Shown here: positions 15,117-23,942 of the stretch, one piece after another | Layout: the number at the start of each line of letters is the position of its first letter | Numbering within the stretch: the first letter of the stretch is position 1 | Made by a program: the position numbers and the translations under genes | The notes under the pieces: generated by a model | The model's database searches: none | What the model saw: the letters and a program-made list of their open reading frames with translations, nothing else | What the model was told of the DNA's origin: nothing | DNA from: Bacteroidales bacterium | GTDB taxonomy: Bacteria; Bacteroidota; Bacteroidia; Bacteroidales; Paludibacteraceae | Direction of reading: 5' to 3' | NCBI GenBank assembly: GCA_900771035.1 | Contig: CAAGML010000171.1 | Coordinates: 1 to 34,177 of the forward strand | DNA length: 34,177 nt

Positions 15117-17414
15117 TCAAAATTCGGCTGCCCATTTGACAGAGAATAGCTGTGCGTCAGGATTATCCCTGTATGTGCAACGGAACATAAATTGTATTTT
15201 GAAGAACGACAACAGGTTGCTTAAGCCAAAGCCGCATTCTATATATGGAAGGTCGCCCCAGGGTTGAGAGAGTGTGTGCAATGGCATGAAACCCTGTGCA
15301 ACCAACATACCGTAACCTACGTTTAAGTATATGTCCTCGCGTATGCCAAGACGTTTTATCCCAGGTATGTATCCGAAAATATAGCCGTGTGTCTGGTATC
15401 TCAGCGTGGCGGAAAACAATGCGTCCGAGGCAAACTCAAGTTGGTTGAGCAACGTAAAGTCATTTGCCATATTTAATGAGCCTCGTGACGTGCGTATATA
15501 ATCAAGAAGAGAAAAAGGCACAGTTCCAAAGGTGCCAGAGGCACGTGCGGTCCATGTCAGTCTGCCAAAACCCACGGGGGTTTTCTGCTCGGCATAAATT
15601 CCCAACTTGCCGTAATGTCCTTGTTCGTTCTCAGTCTTGAAATATCCGCTTTCGCAATATATATGAACAACCGGCAGTGTGGAGTTGAAGTAGTAGCGTT
15701 GAAAGTAACTGTCGTAGCACCGTTGTTTCCATGCTAAACGTATGTCAGCCTTCACTCCTATGTTGTCAATGTCTCTGTAACCCTCTGTGTTTTCCTGCAA
15801 CTGTGACAAATCGCATTTTACTCTTTGTGCATAAACCTCTGTGCAAAAGCGGAAATCGGTTTTCCTGACTTTAGTCTCGTATTTATACGCCATTGAAATG
15901 ATGGTGCGGAAATCATTGGTGGCGCGCATGTTAATCTGCGACAACGAGTTCATCAGGTTGTCTGCGTCGTTGATGTTGTTTTCGTCAAATATATGCGTGT
16001 CGTCAAAGCCGTATTTGTAACTTTTATTATCGTATGTCAGCGACCAATGGTGGTGAAGGTCAGACGTGCGGAATTTCACATTTCCTCCGTATAACATTTT
16101 CCCGGCTCTGTGCGCATACCCGAAATAACCTCCGAAAGAGACGTTGTTCAGGCATTTTTGGTTAGTCCTTAATGACAAGGCAGGTGTTGCCCCGTCACGT
16201 TTGTTGTAGTGAAAAAGATTGAAAATAGGTCCAATGTCAACAGGTCCTGCGTGAATGTGTTGTGCAAGCAAGAGGTCGAAAGTGTATTTGACAATCCTAA
16301 CCAATTTTGAGTTTTTGATAGTGTCAATGCGTGTGCTGTTGCTGTCAGGTGTCAACGGTTTAGGGATATAAGAGTAGTCGGAGTTCTCGAAAACCATTGC
16401 GCCGAAGAAGTTCATATCCTTAATCTTCAACGGGTTGATGCCTAATGACAATGCTTGTGCCGAGGCTGTGTCGTTGTGGGTGAAGGTGAAGGAGTTCAGT
16501 ATGTTTATGTTTGTGTATGGCGAGGTTTTTATGTCAGATGCGGTGATGCGCCATGTGGCTGAGTCAACGTCCAAAGTTCCCTGAAGGTATAGTCCGTTTG
16601 TTGATTTGGGCTTGAATTGCAACTTGTAGGTTTTGCCTTGGGGAGTGATGGTTGAGTCGAGGAGATAGATGTTGTAATATATTCCCGGCGAGCGTGTGAC
16701 GGGTGAGAGAAAATTGTACCCCAGGATAGTTACGTAACTGTTGTAAAGGTTGACGGCAGGGCTGAAACTTGTCACTAAATTATGCCAGTGGTCGCGGTCA
16801 ATCACCGGCAGGAAATTCTCTGTCAAGTAGTTGCCGCCTTTGCGCACAGAGTAGTAAGCAGGGAGAGAGTATGTTGAGTCTCTGTGCGAGATGACACCTG
16901 CGCTGATGTCGTTGAAAAGCCGGCGTTGCAAGGTGTGGTTAGGAATGTCGGTGAGATTCACATACGTGGTTGTCTGACGGTCGTAGGGTAGTAGCGAGTC
17001 TTTGCGGTGTCTATATACATTATTTATTATACGTAGGGCGTCACGGTTGTCAGGTCTTACTATTATCGCATCAAGCGGCGAGTAGTCCTCGTCAAGGAAT
17101 ATGTTTAGCATCTGGTCATGACCGTAATCAAGTTTGACGGTTTTACGCCTGTACCCCACGACAGAGACTATGATGCTGCGCTGGGGTTCGTTGCTGCGCA
17201 GGTAGAAAAAACCCTCATCGTTGGTTGTCCCTCCGTTTTTTGTACCTGCGAACCAGACATTAGCAGCAGACAAAGGCACAGAGTCTGCACTCATCACCTG
17301 ACCGATGACCACAATGTCCCTTGCGGAAATCCGGCAGGAAAACAGGAGAATGAGTAATATGACGGTTTTTGTGTGTCGCAAGGTGTCGTATAGGTATGAG
17401 TGCGGCATGGGCAT
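15117..17414 (-). CDS. DUF5686 outer-membrane protein with CarboxypepD-like N-terminal domain
   Basis: I use the ATG at 17414 (765 residues), which shares one base with the hydF stop (TGATG). A signal peptide (VILLILLFSCRISA) leads into a carboxypeptidase-regulatory-like domain (VIGQVMSADSVPLSAANVWF to VSVVGYRRKTVKLDY, about 35-105). The remaining 650 residues alternate short amphipathic strands and end in a terminal aromatic (FSVKWAAEF), as in outer-membrane barrels. The family is widespread in Bacteroidetes, and its function is not established. The operon link to hydF and rimM looks like gene packing, not shared function. Confidence 0.8.
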   Translation of the reverse strand: MPMPHSYLYDTLRHTKTVILLILLFSCRISARDIVVIGQVMSADSVPLSAANVWFAGTKNGGTTNDEGFFYLRSNEPQRSIIVSVVGYRRKTVKLDYGHDQMLNIFLDEDYSPLDAIIVRPDNRDALRIINNVYRHRKDSLLPYDRQTTTYVNLTDIPNHTLQRRLFNDISAGVISHRDSTYSLPAYYSVRKGGNYLTENFLPVIDRDHWHNLVTSFSPAVNLYNSYVTILGYNFLSPVTRSPGIYYNIYLLDSTITPQGKTYKLQFKPKSTNGLYLQGTLDVDSATWRITASDIKTSPYTNINILNSFTFTHNDTASAQALSLGINPLKIKDMNFFGAMVFENSDYSYIPKPLTPDSNSTRIDTIKNSKLVRIVKYTFDLLLAQHIHAGPVDIGPIFNLFHYNKRDGATPALSLRTNQKCLNNVSFGGYFGYAHRAGKMLYGGNVKFRTSDLHHHWSLTYDNKSYKYGFDDTHIFDENNINDADNLMNSLSQINMRATNDFRTIISMAYKYETKVRKTDFRFCTEVYAQRVKCDLSQLQENTEGYRDIDNIGVKADIRLAWKQRCYDSYFQRYYFNSTLPVVHIYCESGYFKTENEQGHYGKLGIYAEQKTPVGFGRLTWTARASGTFGTVPFSLLDYIRTSRGSLNMANDFTLLNQLEFASDALFSATLRYQTHGYIFGYIPGIKRLGIREDIYLNVGYGMLVAQGFMPLHTLSQPWGDLPYIECGFGLSNLLSFFKIQFMFRCTYRDNPDAQLFSVKWAAEF

Positions 17415-18556
17415 CACCAGACTATCTTGTCCAATATCTTGTTGAAGTAGGCGATGGTGACACCATAGTTTGTGATGGGAACTCCTGCGTCACGGGCCAT
17501 TGCTATGCGGGAAAGCATCTGCTGCCGCCCAATCATACATGCGCCGCAATGGATGATGAGGTCATAGCCTTTGTCGCACTTGAAATCATTGCCTGAGGCA
17601 ATGTCGAAAGTGATGTCCGGTGAGATGTTTTTCCTTATCAACGCAGGTATTTTCTCACGTCCGATGTCCTCAGCCAAAGGAGCATGTGTGCATGCCTCGG
17701 CTATCAGCACGCGACTGCCTGCATGAAGGGTTGACAGATGTCCCGCACCTTGTATGAATGTGTCAATGTCTCCTTTCCAACGTGCGAAAAGCACCGAGAA
17801 CGAAGTCAGTCGCACATCGGCAGGTCTGTTCTGGAAAACAAATTTGAAAGCCTGCGAGTCTGTGACTATAAGGTCAGGTTTCTTGGCAAGCTTGGCCAGT
17901 GTCGCCGTCATCTGCTCAGTGGTGCAGCACAACGCGGAGCATCCATAGTCCAGCAGCTCGCGTATTGTCTGAACCTGCGGAAGAATCAGCCGCCCTGCAG
18001 GTGCCTGCGTGTCAACAGGCATAACTAACAACACTGTGTCACCAGGGTTAACCAGGTGTGTGACAATGCTCATGCTGTCCTGCACCTTATCGTGCGACAA
18101 CCCTATCGCTTCAAGCAGCGACTCACGGCCTTCACCAGTCAGGGCGTTGACCGAAATGCTGTCCTTATATGCACTGCCATAGCCGAAATTGTTAGTGACT
18201 ACGATAGTCTGAGGCACTTGTGACCGAATCATCTCAAGCCACTTCCCCGCCTCTGTCAACTGCTCATCATTCAGGAAAGTTGGGATTACGAATATGGCAA
18301 TGTCGCATTTCCGAAGCACCTCCTTGGTTCTCGACACACGCATATTGCCAAGCACTGAGGTGTCATCATAACCCGGAGTGTCGATGAACACACATGGTCC
18401 CACTCCATTGATTTCCATACTCCTTGACACAGGGTCGGTTGTGGTTCCCGCAACAGGGCTTACAATGCTAACCGTCTGTGATGTCAGGCAGTTGACGAGC
18501 GTTGACTTGCCGGAGTTGGCAGGACCGAATATCCCTATGGTTGTTCTTCTTATCAT
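17414..18556 (-). CDS. hydF: [FeFe]-hydrogenase maturation GTPase HydF
   Basis: HydF is the scaffold on which the H-cluster precursor is built. The 380-residue protein has a GTPase domain with the P-loop GPANSGKS (11-18), AGTTTDP (G2) and DTPG (G3). A dimerisation domain follows. The C-terminal cluster domain carries Cys289-Thr-His291, then His336, Cys337 and Cys340 (HCGAC). This is exactly the CxH-X44-HCxxC arrangement of HydF. Its start overlaps the rimM stop (ATGA) and its stop overlaps the DUF5686 start. It is separated from hydG by about 7 kb and lies on the other strand. Confidence 0.95.
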   Translation of the reverse strand: MIRRTTIGIFGPANSGKSTLVNCLTSQTVSIVSPVAGTTTDPVSRSMEINGVGPCVFIDTPGYDDTSVLGNMRVSRTKEVLRKCDIAIFVIPTFLNDEQLTEAGKWLEMIRSQVPQTIVVTNNFGYGSAYKDSISVNALTGEGRESLLEAIGLSHDKVQDSMSIVTHLVNPGDTVLLVMPVDTQAPAGRLILPQVQTIRELLDYGCSALCCTTEQMTATLAKLAKKPDLIVTDSQAFKFVFQNRPADVRLTSFSVLFARWKGDIDTFIQGAGHLSTLHAGSRVLIAEACTHAPLAEDIGREKIPALIRKNISPDITFDIASGNDFKCDKGYDLIIHCGACMIGRQQMLSRIAMARDAGVPITNYGVTIAYFNKILDKIVW

Positions 18557-19035
18557 ATTTCCAATATGCCTTCAGGCAGAGAGCAGACTATGGTTTTGCT
18601 TTCGGGGATGAATTTATGCACCTCCAGTGCCGCCGCAGGTACCAGATGCCCGTTCACCGAGAATAATATATTAGCCGTTGAGTCGTCGTAATCATCGACC
18701 ACTCCAAATATCTTTCCCTGCGTGTCAACCAGAGTGTATCCCACATAAAACGCAGGCGAGTGCTCATCGTCCTCTGCCTCCATAACGTATTCATCATCCA
18801 CGAAGGCATCCTGATTGACCAACGCACGCAAATCACCGTCCGTCATACGGCAGAATGACACAAGTGCCCCCGAATCACCTTTTGGACGTATTGAGTCAAT
18901 CTCGAAAGGCACCATCAATCCGTCAACAGAGGCAAGTATGAAATCGCATTTTTCGAAATCCACATCAAGTTCCAACAGGAGGTTAATCTCGCCGTTGACA
19001 CCATGTGTTTTACCAAATTTTCCTATCTTAGTCAT
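18553..19035 (-). CDS. rimM: Ribosome maturation factor RimM
   Basis: RimM helps assemble the head of the 30S subunit and binds ribosomal protein S19. The 160-residue protein has the N-terminal RimM beta-barrel (IGKFGKTHGVNGEINLLLE, residues 4-22, then FEIDSIRPKG). A C-terminal PRC-barrel follows (YVGYTLVDTQGKIFGVVDDY, then ANILFSVNGHLVPAAALEVH). It is the first gene of the rimM-hydF-DUF5686 unit. No clear TAnnTTTG box lies upstream; 19036-19190 shows no gene. Confidence 0.9.
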   Translation of the reverse strand: MTKIGKFGKTHGVNGEINLLLELDVDFEKCDFILASVDGLMVPFEIDSIRPKGDSGALVSFCRMTDGDLRALVNQDAFVDDEYVMEAEDDEHSPAFYVGYTLVDTQGKIFGVVDDYDDSTANILFSVNGHLVPAAALEVHKFIPESKTIVCSLPEGILEI

Positions 19036-19190
19036 TTTATTGGTGATAAAATAATAACTTGGTGCTATCTTATTTTATACACGATACTTCCACCCCAATT
19101 TCAGTCTCAGTATTTCAACAAAAAATAAACCTGCCACCACCCTAAAGACGTAGCCCATGCAAACCATAGACGTACTCATGACCTGGTTAC

Positions 19191-20057
19191 TTAACGTGCT
19201 TTGCGTCTCAACTCTTTGCGCGAAGGCTTAGGCAAATGGAATTCCTGCTTGCCGTTTCTCAATGCACGTATAACAAGGAAAAGTCCAAGAGCGATGAAAG
19301 GTACGGACAACCATTGACCCATATTGAATGTCATGTCAGCCTCGAAAGCCGACTGGTCATTTTTGAAAATCTCGATGATTGGCCGTGAGATGAATATTCC
19401 CAGAAAACCTGCCCCTGAGATTAGACCGTAGTACTTGCCGCCATCTCTTTTCCAATATAGCCACATCACAATGCCGAAAGTGATGGCATAAGCTATTGCC
19501 TCATACAACTGTGTGGGGTGACATGCCATCATGTTGCCAGCTGCGTCATAGAACTTCTCCTCGCCACGGACAAACTGAAAAGCCCAGGGAACGTTGGTCG
19601 GGTGACCGTAAATCTCGCTGTTCATCAGGTTGCCAAGGCGTATCATGACAGCAAGCGCAGGTGCGCCGACAAAGATGCGGTCGCCTAACCACCATATTTT
19701 CTGCTTGGTCATATACACTGAAAGCATCCATGTGCAGAGCACCACGGCAATGGCACCGCCGTGGCTTGCCAATCCTCCGCGCCAAACCATCGGAATCTCT
19801 GAGAGATGTTCGGAATAGTAATCCCAGTCGTAGAAAAACACATGCCCCAAACGTGCGCCTACGATTGTCGCTATGACTATCCAGATGAATGTCTTGTCAG
19901 TCCAATCCTCGGGTGCTCCGTCATGTTTGAACGTCTTGTCAATGCACGTGATGGCAATCAGAAAGCCTATGGCATAAAGGAGACCGTACCAGCGAACCTG
20001 CAACGGACCAAGCGTAAAAAGCACAGGGTCGGGATTCCAAGTGATATAAGATAACAT
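19191..20057 (-). CDS. lgt: Prolipoprotein diacylglyceryl transferase
   Basis: Lgt adds diacylglycerol to the lipobox cysteine of prelipoproteins at the inner membrane. The 288-residue protein has about seven membrane spans and the family motifs QVRWYGLLYAIGF, WRGGLASHGGAIAV (catalytic His-Gly-Gly region) and RLGNLMNSEIYG. It ends in a basic cytoplasmic tail. Its ATG shares one base with the stop of the MBL gene (TAATG). The window encodes several likely substrates, including the lipoproteins at 28290, 30500 and 31445. Confidence 0.96.
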   Translation of the reverse strand: MLSYITWNPDPVLFTLGPLQVRWYGLLYAIGFLIAITCIDKTFKHDGAPEDWTDKTFIWIVIATIVGARLGHVFFYDWDYYSEHLSEIPMVWRGGLASHGGAIAVVLCTWMLSVYMTKQKIWWLGDRIFVGAPALAVMIRLGNLMNSEIYGHPTNVPWAFQFVRGEEKFYDAAGNMMACHPTQLYEAIAYAITFGIVMWLYWKRDGGKYYGLISGAGFLGIFISRPIIEIFKNDQSAFEADMTFNMGQWLSVPFIALGLFLVIRALRNGKQEFHLPKPSRKELRRKAR

Positions 20058-20707
20058 TATAGATATGGGTTATATTTTTTTTCGTCTGAAATGGTGGTGT
20101 ATGGTCCATGACCACAATACACCCTGACATTGTCAGGAAGAATGACTAACTTTGTGCGTATTGAATTTATGAGTTCAGAGTAACTTCCGCCGTCCAGGTC
20201 AGTTCTGCCAACTGAGCCGTTAAACAAAGTATCGCCAGTGAAGATTATTGCGTCCTCTGGGGCATAGAAACAAAGGCCTCCACGAGTATGCCCAGGGGTG
20301 GCGATAACTTTAATGGATGTATTGCCAAGGCTTATCACATCACCTTCTGCCAATGCCTGAATCTTCATTGTGTCAACTGACGAATCAATATACGAACCGG
20401 GAATACCGAAAAGTTCAGCCTGTTGGCGCATTGTGTGCAGAAGTGATGAGTCTTCGGCAGATGCTTCCAACTTCACATTATATAACTGACACGCCCATGC
20501 CACGCCGAAACAGTGATCCAGATGCAGGTGAGTGTTGACGACATGTCTCACCTTGAGTTGATGATTTTCAACGAAACACTCGATGTCAATTTTTTCCTTT
20601 TCGTTCAAAGCACCGCAGTCTATGATGACAGCCTCATGGGATGTCTCGTCCCATGCCACGTATGTGTTCTCCTGAAAAGGGTTATTGACGAATTGTTTTA
20701 CTTCCAT
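20057..20707 (-). CDS. MBL-fold hydrolase, glyoxalase II-like (YcbL type)
   Basis: The 216-residue protein has the full metallo-beta-lactamase metal set: NTHLHLDHCFG (HxHxDH), TPGHTRGGLC, FTGDTLFNGSVGRTD and CGHGPYTTI. It lacks the C-terminal substrate domain of classical GloB, which places it nearer the small YcbL-like thioesterases. The natural substrate is unknown. It lies between rsmG (6-bp gap) and lgt (one-base overlap). Confidence 0.88.
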   Translation of the reverse strand: MEVKQFVNNPFQENTYVAWDETSHEAVIIDCGALNEKEKIDIECFVENHQLKVRHVVNTHLHLDHCFGVAWACQLYNVKLEASAEDSSLLHTMRQQAELFGIPGSYIDSSVDTMKIQALAEGDVISLGNTSIKVIATPGHTRGGLCFYAPEDAIIFTGDTLFNGSVGRTDLDGGSYSELINSIRTKLVILPDNVRVYCGHGPYTTISDEKKYNPYL

Positions 20708-20713
20708 AATCGT

Positions 20714-21340
20714 TTACGACTTCAAAGGCATATATACAGCCTTCTTTGTTTTGAAATACTCTTCAGAAAACCAATCCGACAGTTCATAAACCGTTGTTAT
20801 GTTACGGAAAGGGAAAACCTCGTTCTTAAGGTCACCGCCCTTCAGACAGATAAGACCGTTAGGCATTGCATTGTTTGACTTGCGCGACACATTCTTTTTC
20901 GTGAGACGTACGAGTGTCAGCAGATCCATCGCCGCACGTGAGACGACAAAATCGAATTTTGCGGAAACATCCTCCACTCTGGCATGTATGAAATCGACAT
21001 TCGTCAATCCTATCGCTGAGGCAACCTCTTGCGCCACCTTCAGTTTCTTGCCTACCGAGTCAAGCAGCGTGAAATGACATTCCGGGAAAAGAATAGCCAA
21101 AGGTATTCCCGGAAAGCCGCCACCTGTACCAACGTCAAAGAGTGTTGTCCCTGATTTGAAATTCAGCACTTTCGCTATTGCTAACGAGTGCAGGACATGA
21201 TGTTCGTAGAGATTGTCAATATCCTTGCGCGAAATCACATTGATTTTGGAGTTCCAGTCAGAATACAGCTCGAAAAGTTTACCAAACTGAACTTTTTGAT
21301 TTTCAGTGAGATTAGGCCAATATTTTACTATTTGTTCCAT
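20714..21340 (-). CDS. rsmG: 16S rRNA (guanine527-N7)-methyltransferase RsmG
   Basis: RsmG methylates G527 of 16S rRNA using S-adenosylmethionine. The 208-residue protein carries YSDWNSKINVISRKDIDNLY, HHVLHSLAIAKVL, the SAM-binding loop DVGTGGGFPGIPLAILFP (about 69-86) and FDFVVSRA. It is full length and the first gene of the rsmG-MBL-lgt unit. A -7 box TATCTTTG lies 17 bases before the ATG. Confidence 0.95.
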   Translation of the reverse strand: MEQIVKYWPNLTENQKVQFGKLFELYSDWNSKINVISRKDIDNLYEHHVLHSLAIAKVLNFKSGTTLFDVGTGGGFPGIPLAILFPECHFTLLDSVGKKLKVAQEVASAIGLTNVDFIHARVEDVSAKFDFVVSRAAMDLLTLVRLTKKNVSRKSNNAMPNGLICLKGGDLKNEVFPFRNITTVYELSDWFSEEYFKTKKAVYMPLKS

Positions 21341-21357
21341 GTCAGATAATCAAAATG

Positions 21358-21365
21358 CAAAGATA
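21358..21365 (-). promoter_or_regulatory. -7 box of the rsmG operon
   Basis: TATCTTTG on the minus strand, followed by GCATTTTG, only 17 bases before the rsmG ATG. No clean TTTG is seen at -33. It forms a divergent pair with the acpP promoter. Confidence 0.5.
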
Positions 21366-21468
21366 GTTATTTTTTTTTGGAAATATGGTATCTCATGGTA
21401 AAAAAAGACGGTTTAGTGCATTTGTTTCGTTTTTTGTGCAAACGGTGTATTATTTTCCCTAAATAATG

Positions 21469-21499
21469 GTTGTTATGTCGTAACTTTTGTGTTACTTTG
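21469..21499 (+). promoter_or_regulatory. Probable acpP operon promoter
   Basis: GTTG (21469-21472) is followed after 19 bases by TTACTTTG (21492-21499), one mismatch from each consensus box, then CACC. The leader to the acpP ATG is about 120 bases. That is long and could carry regulation, but I see no strong hairpin in it. Confidence 0.4.
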
Positions 21500-21626
21500 C
21501 ACCGAAATTTTAACTACGAAAGTTTTATCTCCCGAACTGGTTTCATTTTTACAGCAAAGGAATCCACTTTCAATTATTAACAACCAATGAGTCATCTATT
21601 TATGACTCGCTTAAAACACATCAAAA

Positions 21627-21860
21627 ATGGAAATAGATGTAAAAGTAAAGGAAATGATTGCAGAGAAACTTAACGTTGAATTATCACAAGTTACTGACGG
21701 TGCAAGCTTCACTAACGACCTTGGCGCAGATTCTCTGGACACAGTCGAACTCCTAATGGACTTTGAAAAAGAGTTTAATGTGAAGATTTCGGAAGAGGAT
21801 GCTGAGAAGATTTCAACCGTAGGCGATGCTATTGCCTATATCAAATCGCATCAGGCTTAA
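21627..21860 (+). CDS. acpP: Acyl carrier protein
   Basis: ACP carries growing acyl chains in fatty-acid synthesis. The 77-residue acidic protein has the DSL motif ([15 protein letters not shown]) with Ser36 as the phosphopantetheine site. Helix II and the ISEEDAEKI / TVGDAIAYI segments are typical. It is followed 12 bases later by fabF, the standard arrangement in the phylum. Confidence 0.97.
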   Translation: MEIDVKVKEMIAEKLNVELSQVTDGASFTNDLGADSLDTVELLMDFEKEFNVKISEEDAEKISTVGDAIAYIKSHQA

Positions 21861-21872
21861 TCTGATTGATTT

Positions 21873-23132
21873 ATGGAATTAAAGCGAGTTGTAGTTACCG
21901 GCTTAGGTGCGATTACACCCGTTGGAAATACTGTCCCATCAATGTGGGACAGTATTGTAAATGGACAGAGCGGTGCGGCAATGATTACCCATTTCGATGC
22001 GGACCTGTTCAAAACAAGGTTCGCATGCGAGGTCAAGAATTTCGTCGCAAGCGACTATATAGACCCAAAGATGGCACGAAAGATGAATCCTTTCTGCCAG
22101 TATGCTGTTGTTTCGGCAAATCAGGCTATTGCCGACAGTCACCTCGACTTAGCCAAAGAGAATATGGAGAGAATAGGAGTCGTGATTGGTGTTGGCGTTG
22201 GTGGCCTTAGCTCATTCGAGGAGGGACTGAAGGATTATTTCCTCAATCCGGAAGCAGGTCCAAGGTTCACTCCTTTCTTCATCCCTCTTATGATTATTGA
22301 TATGGCGGCGGGTTTTGTCTCCATTATCAATGGCTTCAAAGGTCCTAATTATGCCACGGCCTCTGCATGTGCGTCTTCCACACATGCGCTCATTGACGCT
22401 TTTAACCTTATCCGTCTTGGCAAAGCTGACATCATGGTTGCAGGTGGTTCCGAGGCTGCCGTAACTATTTCAGGTATTGGTGGTTTCGGTGTCATGAAAG
22501 CCCTTTCGACTCGCAACGACGACCCGGAACATGCCTCACGTCCTTTCTCCAAGTCGCGCGATGGTTTTGTCCTTGGCGAGGGTGGTGCGGCACTCATTCT
22601 TGAAGAGTATGAACATGCCGTTGCCCGTGGTGCGCACATTTATGCCGAGATGGTTGGCGGTGGCATGACTGCCGATGCCAGTCACATGACCGCCCCTCAT
22701 CCCGAGGGTGACGGCGCAATGCGCGTAATGCGTGAGGCTCTTAATGACGGTGGTCTCAAGCCCGAGGACATTGACTATATTAATGTGCATGGCACTTCGA
22801 CAGGACTTGGCGACATCTCCGAAATCAAGGCTATCAAGAACCTCTTCGGCGAACATGCCTACAAGCTTAATATCTCCTCCACCAAGTCTATGACTGGTCA
22901 TCTGCTTGGTGGTGCCGGTGCTCTTGAGGCTGCAATTTCAGTCCTCGCTCTCCAAAACGGAATTGTTCCGCCTACAATCAACCACGAGGAGGGCGATGAA
23001 GACCCTGAGATAGACTACAAACTGAACTTCACATTCAACAAGGCTCAGAAACGTGACATTCGCTATGCGATGTCGAACACTTTCGGCTTTGGCGGACATA
23101 ACGCTACTGTTATATTCAAGAAATGGCAATAA
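21873..23132 (+). CDS. fabF: 3-oxoacyl-[acyl-carrier-protein] synthase II
   Basis: FabF elongates acyl-ACP by condensation with malonyl-ACP. The 419-residue thiolase-fold protein has the active-site Cys166 (TASACASSTHA). Two catalytic histidines lie in INVHGTSTGLGD and SMTGHLLGGAGALE, and the closing loop is NTFGFGGHNATVIF. All catalytic residues are present. Its last ten bases overlap the start of the gamma-carbonic anhydrase-like gene in another frame. Confidence 0.96.
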   Translation: MELKRVVVTGLGAITPVGNTVPSMWDSIVNGQSGAAMITHFDADLFKTRFACEVKNFVASDYIDPKMARKMNPFCQYAVVSANQAIADSHLDLAKENMERIGVVIGVGVGGLSSFEEGLKDYFLNPEAGPRFTPFFIPLMIIDMAAGFVSIINGFKGPNYATASACASSTHALIDAFNLIRLGKADIMVAGGSEAAVTISGIGGFGVMKALSTRNDDPEHASRPFSKSRDGFVLGEGGAALILEEYEHAVARGAHIYAEMVGGGMTADASHMTAPHPEGDGAMRVMREALNDGGLKPEDIDYINVHGTSTGLGDISEIKAIKNLFGEHAYKLNISSTKSMTGHLLGGAGALEAAISVLALQNGIVPPTINHEEGDEDPEIDYKLNFTFNKAQKRDIRYAMSNTFGFGGHNATVIFKKWQ

Positions 23133-23638
23133 TAAAATCAGTAAGGGGCTTCACCCCTGAAATAGGCAAAGACACTTTCCTTGCCGACAATGCCGCCATC
23201 ATCGGCGACACTGTCATCGGTGATGGTTGTAGCATCTGGTTCGGTGCTGTTCTCCGTGGTGACGTCAACTCAATCCGCATTGGCAATCACGTCAACATAC
23301 AGGATGGTGCAGTATTACACACTCTCTATCAGAAATCCACAATCGAGATAGGTGACTATGTCTCAGTTGGGCACAATGTCACAATCCATGGCGCAAAAGT
23401 AGAAGATTATGCCCTTATAGGCATGGGCTCTACTGTGCTTGACGGTGCGGTCATTGGTGCGGGGGCAATTGTTGCCGCAGGTGCTCTTGTGCTCTCCAAG
23501 ACCATCGTTCCTCCGAATACTATCTGGGCTGGAGTTCCTGCCAAACAGGTCAAGGAGGTTGCCCCTGAGCAAGCCCGCGAAATCAACCAGAAGATAGCCC
23601 ATAACTATGCCATGTATGCTTCATGGTACAAAGAATAA
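23123..23638 (+). CDS. Gamma-carbonic anhydrase-like hexapeptide-repeat protein
   Basis: The 171-residue protein is a left-handed beta helix of hexapeptide repeats (DNAAIIGDTVIGDGCSIWFG and onward, to about 140), then a C-terminal helix. His residues in VLHTLYQ and VGHNVTIHG are placed as the metal ligands of the gamma-CA / PaaY / YrdA group. Relatives hydrate CO2 or hydrolyse small thioesters, and some show little activity. Lying inside an acyl-chain operon it might act on acyl thioesters, but that is inference. It overlaps fabF by ten bases. Confidence 0.88.
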   Translation: MAIIKSVRGFTPEIGKDTFLADNAAIIGDTVIGDGCSIWFGAVLRGDVNSIRIGNHVNIQDGAVLHTLYQKSTIEIGDYVSVGHNVTIHGAKVEDYALIGMGSTVLDGAVIGAGAIVAAGALVLSKTIVPPNTIWAGVPAKQVKEVAPEQAREINQKIAHNYAMYASWYKE

Positions 23639-23644
23639 TAAATC

Positions 23645-23935
23645 ATGGTAAAACACATTGTTTGTTTCAAGCTCGCCAACCGCACGGACGAATTGCTAAA
23701 GGCTACTAAAGACATCATCCTCTCAATGCGAGGCAAAGTACCTTCTGCCATTACGGTTGATGCCAACTGCGACCAGCTGCATTCTGCACGCTCCTACGAC
23801 ATCATACTTGAGGTGACCGTCAATGATTGGAATGCGCTTGACCAATACCAGAACGACCCTTATCATTGCAATATAGTCAAGAAACACATGCACTCAGTAG
23901 CCGAGGCAAGCATTGCCCTTGACTATGAAATCTGA
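23645..23935 (+). CDS. Dabb-family stress-responsive A/B barrel protein
   Basis: The 96-residue protein begins MVKHIVCFKLANR and has the ferredoxin-like Dabb pattern. Its central segment YDIILEVTVNDWNALDQYQN is followed by HCNIVKKHMHSVAEASIALDY. Such domains dimerise into a barrel; bacterial members mostly have no assigned reaction. It lies six bases after the carbonic anhydrase-like gene. Confidence 0.82.
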   Translation: MVKHIVCFKLANRTDELLKATKDIILSMRGKVPSAITVDANCDQLHSARSYDIILEVTVNDWNALDQYQNDPYHCNIVKKHMHSVAEASIALDYEI

Positions 23936-23942
23936 CGGACAA

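Noticed and set aside
14913..15149. 78-codon plus-strand frame between ispH and DUF5686
   Set aside because: It lies within and across the inverted-repeat interval, runs into the DUF5686 coding strand, and has no domain or promoter.
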